From Microcaldota archaeon (GTDB taxonomy: Archaea > Micrarchaeota > Micrarchaeia > Anstonellales > Bilamarchaeaceae), in the NCBI GenBank assembly GCA_018813505.1, contig JAHJBM010000069.1, forward strand, positions 1 to 53,227: 53,227 nucleotides of DNA, in the 5' to 3' direction. Of this stretch, positions 39,884 through 48,163 are shown piece by piece. The first letter of the stretch is position 1. Each line of letters begins with the position of its first letter. The position numbers and the translations under genes are program-made. The notes below the pieces were generated by a model. That model was not told the DNA's origin and made no database searches. It worked only from the letters and a program-made list of their open reading frames with translations.

Positions 39884-40720
39884 TTACATTTCACGTTCCA
39901 TTCTATGCTCTTCCATGGCACAATTGACATGATAAATGTATTCGTCTCCTTGCAAATAATCACCCGTGACCTCAAGAAATGCCATTCTAATAGCGATTGA
40001 TTCGAACATCCTAGCAATGCTTGGATCCTCGTTTGCAATTGAAACTAGTATGTCATAGGCAAGCCGTGATGCATCTGATTCTTCAATTAAAACATCGAGA
40101 AGATGGGGAATACATCTTGGATCAATTTGGCCTTTTAATGCTGCAATTCTGATTATGAATACTGCATCATATCTAGTTTCGTTACCGCATGATGGCATGT
40201 TTTTCATTATATCTAAAAGCAATGGCCGTATGTCATTTCCTTTTAAAACCATTTTTTCTATTCCGCTTATACCCTGCCATATATCACTAGATTTAATCGA
40301 AAGAAGGTATCTTACACTATTCCAATAGCCATTTGAAATTGCATACTGAAACAACGCATCAATCGCAAAACTTCTACTTTTCCAATGTATTGCCCTGTTT
40401 GATATTTCGCCAAGAACTTCGATTGCACTACTGTAGGACATCCCCATTTCTGCTGCAGTGTCGAAAATCCTCATGGCTCTTTCTCTTATTTCATTTTTGG
40501 TATCTGCAAGAAGTAGTGCTGCTGGTCTGAAATTTTCTGCTGATTTTACAAGTCTTCTAATTCTTGTTCTAGTTGTAGCATGCAACAATTGTCTTCTAAG
40601 TTTCACCACCTCATCATATAATCGATCTGAAAATACGTTTATTGTTGTCATGCTATCGTTTCTTCTTGTTCGGTCTGGATGACGTATCACTGCCTTTTCA
40701 GCCTTATACATATGTAACAA
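39884..40720 (-). CDS. hypothetical alpha-helical (HEAT/ARM-like) protein
   Basis: Repeated helical segments; no specific family recognised. Probable start at the internal MTTINVF. Confidence 0.5.
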   Translation of the reverse strand: MLHMYKAEKAVIRHPDRTRRNDSMTTINVFSDRLYDEVVKLRRQLLHATTRTRIRRLVKSAENFRPAALLLADTKNEIRERAMRIFDTAAEMGMSYSSAIEVLGEISNRAIHWKSRSFAIDALFQYAISNGYWNSVRYLLSIKSSDIWQGISGIEKMVLKGNDIRPLLLDIMKNMPSCGNETRYDAVFIIRIAALKGQIDPRCIPHLLDVLIEESDASRLAYDILVSIANEDPSIARMFESIAIRMAFLEVTGDYLQGDEYIYHVNCAMEEHRMEREM

Positions 40721-40870
40721 CCATTACAAAATCTATAAATATCCATATGCTATTCATTCGATACTCCTATTAGTACAATTTCCACTTACTTATATTGAGA
40801 TTTTGTTTATCTCGCGAAGCGAATCATTGTTCCGTTATCTGTTTTTAAATTTTAGTATCGTATTTTTATC

Positions 40871-42319
40871 ATGGTTTACAAATTAATGGGAAAAGGAGAA
40901 GAACGTGCAAGACCAAGTGAACCTATCACTCATAGCATTCAATTTCAGGTACAAGATCTAACACAAGCACAGGCAGATCGATTACAACAAACACATATTG
41001 TCGTTCCTTTGATTGAACCTGCAACAAACCGAAGAGCATCAAGATATCTTGTTGCAGAAATTCCAGACGCACTAAGATCTGAACTCGGAAGGCGCATTAA
41101 TACTACGCGAACATATTCAGGTAGAATCGATCATTACATGAGTGGAGTCGAAGATTGGATAAGCCTTGTACAATCAAGAATGGTTAGCGTTTATATGGCT
41201 TCAAGATCTGGGAACAACCCCAGTTCAAACCTTCAAGCAGTTGTTCCTGATATTCCGCCTCCAAGATTTTCTGCTATTGCCGATGCCATAGATAATCTTC
41301 ATAATATTGTTCCACGACCGGCAAGTCCTGTTCCTGTTCGTGTTCTAAGAGCAAATCAAGAACCTGCACCGCGAGTTATTCCAGCATCACAACCAGTAGA
41401 GCAACCTGCGCCACAACCACCGCCAGTAGTAATACCTACACCTGCGCCTCCTGTAGATGCACCACTTGTTTCAGGAACTGGTGGTCAAGGTGCTGGTCGA
41501 AGACCTGGTATTGGTGGAGCACCTTCATCTACAGTTGCCCCGCCAGTACAGCAACCGATAACAGATGCACAAATCAATGGCTATATTGGCGGATCACTCT
41601 CAGCTGAACAAGTTGCACTTATGGAATGGCCAGATGAGCGAGTACGTGCTCTGGCAGATGCGAGAATTGCGAGGCTTAGGGCATTGCACGGGCAACTCAC
41701 TGCTTCTGATTCAAGTACGAATGTAACTGCTGAAAGAGAAAGACGTATGAACAGATCAATCGAACAGCTCAATGCCCCTTACGGAACTCGCAGAGCTCCG
41801 CCTACAGCTGCAATTTTGATAACGAGATTTGGAGGTATTACCAATCTTTTAATTGAATTTCAGCGAACTCTTGCTGACAGAACTCGTGCATCTGTGCCGC
41901 AACCAACTAGAATTCCTGGTCATATTGACCCAGTGGTTGGTCGATTACCTCAAGGTATACTGCGTGGCACAGGCGTTGATAGAGATAATCCATATGTCAT
42001 ATCTCCATGGAATCAGCCAAATACCTCAGGTAATGTTATTTTTCCTATCAATTTAACTGTATTACCAGTTCCTACAGATGAATCAATTCGTTTTACTGCT
42101 CATTTTAGTATCTCTGTTCCACAAGATAGACTCCGTAGAACTGGCCATCTTGATTTAGTTCCAGTTCGAGAGTTATCACGTATCGTGAGGCGTGGTCTAG
42201 AACACGCTGCTCGGGCAAATGGTTTTGATCCAACCAACCAACAAATCTCTCACGCTATTGGTCTTTCATGTGATGATTTTGAACAAAATTTATTGCACCA
42301 AGAGTTTACATTTGAATAG
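40871..42319 (+). CDS. hypothetical protein with Pro-rich linker
   Basis: 482-aa ORF; PVEQPAPQPPPVVIPTPAPPVDAP linker. Confidence 0.6.
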   Translation: MVYKLMGKGEERARPSEPITHSIQFQVQDLTQAQADRLQQTHIVVPLIEPATNRRASRYLVAEIPDALRSELGRRINTTRTYSGRIDHYMSGVEDWISLVQSRMVSVYMASRSGNNPSSNLQAVVPDIPPPRFSAIADAIDNLHNIVPRPASPVPVRVLRANQEPAPRVIPASQPVEQPAPQPPPVVIPTPAPPVDAPLVSGTGGQGAGRRPGIGGAPSSTVAPPVQQPITDAQINGYIGGSLSAEQVALMEWPDERVRALADARIARLRALHGQLTASDSSTNVTAERERRMNRSIEQLNAPYGTRRAPPTAAILITRFGGITNLLIEFQRTLADRTRASVPQPTRIPGHIDPVVGRLPQGILRGTGVDRDNPYVISPWNQPNTSGNVIFPINLTVLPVPTDESIRFTAHFSISVPQDRLRRTGHLDLVPVRELSRIVRRGLEHAARANGFDPTNQQISHAIGLSCDDFEQNLLHQEFTFE

Positions 42320-42361
42320 CCAGCCTCCCCTATTTTTAATTATTCCCTGTAATTTCATTCT

Positions 42362-43138
42362 ATGGGTTCATGTTCTCGCTGCGGTCAGCAGTGTCATACT
42401 GAATATGGTTCAGATGGCCGGTCTTATTGTTCCTCCTGCGTTTTTTATGGAATGAACAAGCCATGCTGGAAATGCGGTATGTATGTTCCTGCATCAGAAC
42501 TACAACAATATCGTGGTCAATGGGCCTGCCCTTATTGCATTCAGGATATGCGTGATGAGAATAGGCGGGCGCAAACGTCTGTTAAAAAAACTACAAGCGT
42601 ACGATATGTGCCTGAGATATGCGATAGGTGTGGTAAAAATCTTGAGGGTCGTGTATATCTTTGGAATGGCAGAAAACTTTGTAAAAGCTGTCTTGATGAA
42701 GAGCAGGATAGTTGGGGGGTAGTTGGTGGAAAGCCATCCCATTCTGTTCAGCGAATATCAGTAACTCCGCAGAAAAGAAAAGGTATACTCTCAGGTATTG
42801 AGCGCCTTTTCTCAGAATTCCTTGCACTGTTCGGAATAAAAACAAAACAGTCAGTTTCTGAAATTGTTGTTTATCACACCCCAGAGTCATTAAAACATGC
42901 AAAACCGATGTCAGAGGGAAAACTCAGTGAAAAATCAGAAGAAGAACCACCTCCACAGATCGAAGGACTGATGACAAAAGGAAAATCGCGCGGTGAGAAT
43001 ATACAAAGAAAAACTAGTTCATTTCCAAATCAAAATTCAGTTGAAAAAATAAAAAAATCAAAAAAACAGGAACCAGAAAAAAAAGAAGATAACAATCCGT
43101 TTGTTTCATACAAGGATAAAAAGAAGAAACGCAAGTGA
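42362..43138 (+). CDS. multi-zinc-finger (LIM-like) protein
   Basis: CSRCGQQC...CSSC, CWKCGMYV...CPYC, CDRCGKNLEGRVYLWNGRKLCKSC; basic C-terminal tail. Confidence 0.8.
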   Translation: MGSCSRCGQQCHTEYGSDGRSYCSSCVFYGMNKPCWKCGMYVPASELQQYRGQWACPYCIQDMRDENRRAQTSVKKTTSVRYVPEICDRCGKNLEGRVYLWNGRKLCKSCLDEEQDSWGVVGGKPSHSVQRISVTPQKRKGILSGIERLFSEFLALFGIKTKQSVSEIVVYHTPESLKHAKPMSEGKLSEKSEEEPPPQIEGLMTKGKSRGENIQRKTSSFPNQNSVEKIKKSKKQEPEKKEDNNPFVSYKDKKKKRK

Positions 43139-43203
43139 TTGGCATTTCTCTATTTTTCAGGAAGGAATTTAAGTTCTTGCCACAATATCATTGTGGGAGG
43201 GTT

Positions 43204-43716
43204 ATGCTTAGCTATTCTGATCTTAGAGACATCCAGAAAAAAGAAATGAGTTCATCAGCAATAGTAAAGCTACCTGATGATTTTTACTTGGTTATGTCAC
43301 AGTTATTGTTAAAAAAGAAGGAGGATGCGCAGTTTTCCAAGTCCCTCCTTTCGATAAAAGAACATGAAAATATTAAGAAAATACTAATCACAATCCAGAC
43401 TAAAAGAGAAGAAAAGATAGTTTTTATGGCAGTAAGGGGCGAAAAAGAGGGGTTGGGGCTCACATCTGAAGAAAGGGAAACGTTAAAAGAGTTATTATCG
43501 ATAATAAAGAAATCACGCGAGACGTTAAAAAACGTTTGGGATAATGAAGAAAGCGTACAAACTGACTCGCATCGTATTAAGATTATAAAGGATGTATCTC
43601 AGTATAGAGGTCTTGATAATTCTCTTTACGGTCCGTTTAAATCAGGAGAAGAGAAACATCTTCCTCAGTCTGAGGTTGAGTGGTTGCTCAAGGCAGGTTT
43701 AGCCGAGATATTATAG
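43204..43716 (+). CDS. GINS complex subunit (archaeal Gins51-like)
   Basis: MLSYSDLRDIQKKEMSS...LPDDFY...YGPFKSGEEKHLPQSEVEWLLKAGLAEIL; start reassigned to ATG 43204. Confidence 0.82.
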   Translation: MLSYSDLRDIQKKEMSSSAIVKLPDDFYLVMSQLLLKKKEDAQFSKSLLSIKEHENIKKILITIQTKREEKIVFMAVRGEKEGLGLTSEERETLKELLSIIKKSRETLKNVWDNEESVQTDSHRIKIIKDVSQYRGLDNSLYGPFKSGEEKHLPQSEVEWLLKAGLAEIL

Positions 43717-43726
43717 GTGATAGGTT

Positions 43727-44008
43727 ATGAAATTTCCAAAAGAGATAAATGCATATTGTTCAAGTTGCCGTGCTCACAAAGTTCATAAGGTCAAGCTTGC
43801 GAGTAAAGGCAGGCCAAGAACTCTTGCAAAGGGTAATCGTGCCCATCAGAGAAGTCTTATGGGTCACGGTAGTAAGAGGGCCGGTGAAAAGACCGTGAAA
43901 AAACAGGGAAAAAAACAAAAGCTTATGTTACAGTGTAGTGAGTGCAAAAAAAAGCAGGAACGTGTTGTTGGTGGAAGAACAACTAAACGTATAGAGCTCC
44001 AAGCATGA
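43727..44008 (+). CDS. rpl44e: 50S ribosomal protein L44e
   Basis: MKFPKEINAYCSSCRAHKVHKV...LQCSECKKKQERVVGGRTTKRIEL. Confidence 0.95.
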   Translation: MKFPKEINAYCSSCRAHKVHKVKLASKGRPRTLAKGNRAHQRSLMGHGSKRAGEKTVKKQGKKQKLMLQCSECKKKQERVVGGRTTKRIELQA

Positions 44009-44027
44009 TTTGTTAAGGTGTTAATCT

Positions 44028-44189
44028 ATGAGCAATTATATAAAAGTGAAATGCAAGTGTGGCGAGGAAAAAATAATATTCAGTCATTCAACTTCTGTTG
44101 TTAAATGTAGTAAATGCAGCGAACCAATTGTCCATCCTTCTGGTGGCAAAGCAATTGTACATGCTGAAGAAGTAGAAGATCTTGGGTGA
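44028..44189 (+). CDS. rps27e: 30S ribosomal protein S27e
   Basis: MSNYIKVKCKCGEEKIIFSHSTSVVKCSKCSEPIVHPSGGKAIVHAEEVEDLG*; not in the ORF track. Confidence 0.93.
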   Translation: MSNYIKVKCKCGEEKIIFSHSTSVVKCSKCSEPIVHPSGGKAIVHAEEVEDLG

Positions 44190-44944
44190 TTTGGATAGTC
44201 ACTCTTCCAGATGAAGGCGAATTAGTCATTGCAGTGGTCAAAAAAATAATGCCTTACGGTGCATTTTGTATACTTCCAGAATATAATGATCTAGAAGCGT
44301 TCATTCATATCTCAGAAGTTGCGCCACGTTGGATAAAGAATATCCATGAATTTATATCGGAAGGTCAAAGGCATGTTGTTTCTGTTCATAGGGTTGACCG
44401 TGAGAAGAACCAGGTTGACATATCAATTAAAAGGGTAAATGAGGAAGAGAAAAAAAGGAAGCTCGAGCTTATAAGAAATGAAAAAAGAGGTTCAAAACTT
44501 CTTGAGCTTGCAATGACTGCAGTAAAATTAAAAACCGATGTGCGGGTCATCCGTGATGAGATCGAATCCCATTTCCCCGATGTATATACTTGTTTTAAGG
44601 AGATAAGTGCTGAAGGGCCAGAAGTAATGAAAAAAGTAGACCTTCCAAAAGCCCTTAAGGAAAAGATCATTGAGATTGCTCAAAAAAACATAAAAAAATC
44701 GGTTGTTTATGTTGATACAACAATTACATTCGTTTGTTATGGTTCAGATGGCATCAATGACCTAAAAAAAGCCCTCGCGCCACAAGAGGACGTTACAATC
44801 CAGTATCTTGGCGCTCCGAAGTATAAAATATCCCTTACGGCATCTGATTATAAGAATGGTCAAAAAAGGCTCGACAAGATATTGGAAGGTATAAAAGGGT
44901 TTGCGCAGAAGAACAACTGTGATTTTAGTTCAGAGTCGGGATGA
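44186..44944 (+). CDS. translation initiation factor aIF2 alpha
   Basis: S1 domain LPDEGELVIAVVKKIMPYGAFCILPEYNDLEAFIHISEVAPRWIKNI; GTG start overlapping the rps27e stop. Confidence 0.95.
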   Translation: MIWIVTLPDEGELVIAVVKKIMPYGAFCILPEYNDLEAFIHISEVAPRWIKNIHEFISEGQRHVVSVHRVDREKNQVDISIKRVNEEEKKRKLELIRNEKRGSKLLELAMTAVKLKTDVRVIRDEIESHFPDVYTCFKEISAEGPEVMKKVDLPKALKEKIIEIAQKNIKKSVVYVDTTITFVCYGSDGINDLKKALAPQEDVTIQYLGAPKYKISLTASDYKNGQKRLDKILEGIKGFAQKNNCDFSSESG

Positions 44945-45109
44945 ATGTATAAAATACGTCGGTGCTTTGCATGTGGGGGATACACATTATCTACCATCCA
45001 TTGCGAAAAATCTACTGTGTCTGCGCATCCACCTAAATTCAATCCAGATGATCGTTTTGGGGATCAGCGCAGGGCTGTCAAATATCATGAACCAAATCAG
45101 AAGAACTAA
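44945..45109 (+). CDS. nop10: H/ACA RNP protein Nop10
   Basis: MYKIRRCFACGGYTLSTIHCEKSTVSAHPPKFNPDDRFGDQRRAVKYHEPNQKN*; not in the ORF track. Confidence 0.93.
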   Translation: MYKIRRCFACGGYTLSTIHCEKSTVSAHPPKFNPDDRFGDQRRAVKYHEPNQKN

Positions 45110-45133
45110 TTTGGTTCGTTATACGGTGCTCAG

Positions 45134-45901
45134 ATGAAAGAAACTACGATAATAGAAAAAGTGAAAATAAAGAAAAAATTGCATAATGCAGTACTTCTAA
45201 CTGGACTTCCTGGCATTGGTCTTATCGGTCAAGTGGTGGGTCGCTACCTCGTAGAAGAACTCAAAGCAAAAAAAGTTGCATGGCTTCTTTCACCTCATTT
45301 TCCACATCAGGTATTTATGACTAAGAAAGGTGGTATGCGCATGGTCAAGAATACCTTTTACCATTACAAAGGCAAAAAGAACGATATCCTATTCCTGCTT
45401 GGTGACATACAGGCAATAAGTTCTGTTGGGCAGTATGAAGTTGCTTCAGTGGTTTTAGAATATTGCAAGAAACTTGGTATAAAAGAGATACTTACTGTAG
45501 GTGGGTATAGTACCGGAACCTTGTCAGATCAAAGAGATGTATTAGCTGTTGCTACGTCCGATAATCTCAGAGATCGCCTTAAGAAGAAAGGAGTTATCTT
45601 TGGAAAAGCGAATGGGTGCATTGTGGGTGCAGCAGGGCTTTTACCTGCCCTTAGCAGATTATATGATATGGAGGGTGCGTGCATCATGGGCGAAACCCAT
45701 GGAAGTTATGTTGATACTGCATCAGCCAAGCAAATTGTTGTATTGCTTTCGAAATACCTCTCAATAAAAGTTGATATCAAGCGTTTGGACAAGCGTGCCA
45801 AAGAGAGCCAGAAGATACTGAAAAAAGTGCAGGAAGAAGTTGAAAAGAGTGTTGAAGCCCAATATGCGGCTGCGAGTACAAATGTCTCTTACATAAGATA
45901 A
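45134..45901 (+). CDS. PAC2-family (proteasome assembly chaperone-like) protein
   Basis: LLTGLPGIGLIGQVVGRYLVEEL, GDIQAISSVGQYEVA; conserved neighbour of nop10. Confidence 0.88.
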   Translation: MKETTIIEKVKIKKKLHNAVLLTGLPGIGLIGQVVGRYLVEELKAKKVAWLLSPHFPHQVFMTKKGGMRMVKNTFYHYKGKKNDILFLLGDIQAISSVGQYEVASVVLEYCKKLGIKEILTVGGYSTGTLSDQRDVLAVATSDNLRDRLKKKGVIFGKANGCIVGAAGLLPALSRLYDMEGACIMGETHGSYVDTASAKQIVVLLSKYLSIKVDIKRLDKRAKESQKILKKVQEEVEKSVEAQYAAASTNVSYIR

Positions 45902-45957
45902 TTTCTTTCTTTTTTATTGTACTATAAAAAGTTAGCAGTTTTCACTACAAACTCCAA

Positions 45958-45985
45958 ACAGTAAAGTTGTATACAACTTTACTGT
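45958..45985. repeat. 28-bp perfect palindrome
   Basis: ACAGTAAAGTTGTATACAACTTTACTGT equals its reverse complement, with no spacer. Confidence 0.95.
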
Positions 45986-46006
45986 ACAATAAAATTTTTG
46001 AAAATA

Positions 46007-46049
46007 TTTGACATGATACTTCATGTCAAAATTTGACATTACATGTCAA
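46007..46049. promoter_or_regulatory. tandem TTGACAT inverted repeats (putative operator)
   Basis: TTTGACATGA-TACT-TCATGTCAAA (46007-46030) and TTGACAT-TAC-ATGTCAA (46033-46049), upstream of ATG 46084. Confidence 0.75.
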
Positions 46050-46083
46050 TCTGAAAGATTTCAATTGTTTTTATGGTGCTTAC

Positions 46084-47001
46084 ATGTTATACAAATCGAT
46101 CGAAGCAAATTTTGTTTTGATACTTGTCATTGCTATAATTGCCGGGGTGGTGTTTCCTCAGCTTGCCGCTTTACAAAATGCCATACATCTTCTTCTAGCA
46201 TTTATTATTTTTCTCTCCAGTTTCAAGGTCGATATCAATATCATTTTTAATTATATTAAAGATCTCAGATTTTTCGGTTCACGATTTATTCTGATAAAAT
46301 TTATCATGCCCCTTGCTGTGTTCTATACTATATCATTATTTTCATTGGAACTTGCATTAGGCAGCCTACTGCTCGTGGCAACTCCTTCAGGTTTAAGCAA
46401 TGTTGTTTTGTCCGATATATTCAAGGGAAACAACGAGCTGTCTCTTGCATTTACAATAACCAGTCATCTACTTTCGGTTATCACCATTCCGCTTTTGGTG
46501 TTTATTACAATTCGGGAGTCTATCTCATTTGATTATATCTCGTTATTGATATCGCTTGTTGAAATTGTCTTGATCCCACTGATATTGTGTTGTCTGGTCA
46601 AAAAGTTTTTCTGGCATAAGTTAGAACCCTATTCGAAATATTCTTCTGCCATCTCCATTATTTTTATTTTTATAGTTGTTTCAGGCATAGTTTCAATTAA
46701 CCGTGGTTCTTTTCTTGAATTTCAAAACTTTATAACCACCATTATCTTTGTAATCCTTCTTCTTCTTACAATGATGTTTTTGGGATTTTTTCTTGGAAAC
46801 AATAAAAAAGATAAACTGGCAATTTCATTGAGTAGTTATCATATCAACGCTGTTTTGGGATTATATATCGCAAGCACATTTTTTTCCAAGGGTGTTGTGG
46901 TGGTGCTGATTTCTGCAGTTCTTTCTCTTGATATTCTTCTGGTTGTGTTCACTTGGGTAACTGGTCATTATATACAAAATTCTAGTATCAAATCTCCATA
47001 A
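46084..47001 (+). CDS. BASS/AEC-type multi-TM transporter
   Basis: About 10 hydrophobic helices, ATPSGLSNVVLSDIFKGN; start set to ATG 46084 (MLYKSIEANFVLIL). Confidence 0.72.
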   Translation: MLYKSIEANFVLILVIAIIAGVVFPQLAALQNAIHLLLAFIIFLSSFKVDINIIFNYIKDLRFFGSRFILIKFIMPLAVFYTISLFSLELALGSLLLVATPSGLSNVVLSDIFKGNNELSLAFTITSHLLSVITIPLLVFITIRESISFDYISLLISLVEIVLIPLILCCLVKKFFWHKLEPYSKYSSAISIIFIFIVVSGIVSINRGSFLEFQNFITTIIFVILLLLTMMFLGFFLGNNKKDKLAISLSSYHINAVLGLYIASTFFSKGVVVVLISAVLSLDILLVVFTWVTGHYIQNSSIKSP

Positions 47002-47058
47002 GGTAAAATCTCCAAAGAGCCAAGTTTTAATAATTTTGCCGGTTTATTCAAAACGGGG

Positions 47059-47451
47059 ATGAATGTGAAAGGTCAGCTTAGTATTGAATATCTTCTGGTA
47101 TCTACAGTTGCGATCCTTCTTATTTTGGTATCGCTTGCTGCGCTTATAGGGGTAAAGGATTATTCTGATAGTGCTATGAAAGTACATACACTCAAATCTT
47201 CTGCTATCTCATTAAATACTGCGATAAACGAAGTTTGCGCTCTTGGCAACGGTAATGGGAGGGTGATCCAACTCACGACCAATCTTTCCATAGATTGTGA
47301 ATATGCTGATGAAGAATGGGTCGTTTCTTTTTATGATCCTGAAAATTCAATTATCCATTCTAGTCATTGTGAAGTAAAAACAGCAAAAAACTTAAACGGG
47401 CTAGTCTATATTCAGAATGAAAAGGGAATAATAAAAATTACTGAGAGGTAG
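47059..47451 (+). CDS. type IV pilin-like protein with class III signal peptide
   Basis: MNVKGQLSIEYLLVSTVAILLILVSLAALIG. Confidence 0.85.
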   Translation: MNVKGQLSIEYLLVSTVAILLILVSLAALIGVKDYSDSAMKVHTLKSSAISLNTAINEVCALGNGNGRVIQLTTNLSIDCEYADEEWVVSFYDPENSIIHSSHCEVKTAKNLNGLVYIQNEKGIIKITER

Positions 47452-47477
47452 GTCATTTTTGGGAATTTTCCTGCCAA

Positions 47478-47762
47478 TTAGACTACTGTGATTTTTCCGA
47501 ATTTACCAAGCGTAAGCTGCGGAGTTCCTTGCCATTCGTTTACATAACCGTTTTCTATTTTTACCTTATCCCCTTCTTTTACCTGATCTATAGTATCGTT
47601 CCATAGTGTGAGTGTTATGGATCCGCTGTCATCCTTTACGGTGACATTTGCAACTCTTAATTTTCTTCCGTATTTGTTTATCTCACGTGTTGCTTCAACC
47701 GAGGCTATTTCAGCTTCAAGATTTACACTTCCAGTACCAACTTTCAATTCACTAATTTTCAT
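47478..47762 (-). CDS. OB-fold single-strand nucleic acid binding protein (RPA/SSB-like)
   Basis: VTVKDDSGSITLTLWNDTIDQVKEGDKVKIENGYVNEWQGTPQLTLGKFGKI; start set at MKISELK. Confidence 0.85.
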   Translation of the reverse strand: MKISELKVGTGSVNLEAEIASVEATREINKYGRKLRVANVTVKDDSGSITLTLWNDTIDQVKEGDKVKIENGYVNEWQGTPQLTLGKFGKITVV

Positions 47763-47846
47763 TTTATACATCTCCAAATCTTATAATTTTTGATGGTTCC
47801 GAAACACGGAACTCATCAGGACCCGAAATGCGGGCATAAATAAAAA

Positions 47847-48095
47847 AGCCTCCGGAGGGAAAAACAGCGTTCCGAGTTTCCCGTTCCGAGTTTTGATGTG
47901 GTTTAACAAAACTGGAAACCCGAGACCGAAAACGCTTTTGAACCCCCAACTTCCTCCTATCCAGTTCTATGTCTTGGGTCTCGAAATTCGGAACCCTAAA
48001 CAGGAAACTACAAGAGAGGCACTCTGCCGTTACTCGTCTTTTTAGCAAACCTGTTTTGGGTGTGCTTTACAAAAAGTACATTGAGTTACGGAGGC
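47847..48095 (-). tRNA. tRNA-Thr(TGT) with three introns
   Basis: Exons on minus strand: 48081-48095, 48009-48029, 47937-47958, 47847-47860; introns 48030-48080 (D-loop, 51), 47959-48008 (37/38, 50), 47861-47936 (T-loop, 76). Spliced: GCCTCCGTAACTCAACGGCAGAGTGCCTCTCTTGTAAGGAGGAAGTTGGGGGTTCAAATCCCTCCGGAGGCT; U73. D-loop BHB core ACTC/GAGT is perfect, with AA^T and AA^C bulges. T-loop junction ambiguous by about 1 nt. Confidence 0.92.
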
Positions 48096-48163
48096 ATTTA
48101 TTTCTTTTATATAGAATCGCATGTTTTTTAAATGTAAATCTTGTTACTATTATTGGTGTTATA

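Noticed and set aside
47780-47846. Hammerhead ribozyme suggested by CTGATGAG plus stem on the minus strand downstream of tRNA-Thr
   Set aside because: The GAA that must follow stem II is used within the stem, and no cleavage-site stem III is apparent. Likely ordinary hairpins.
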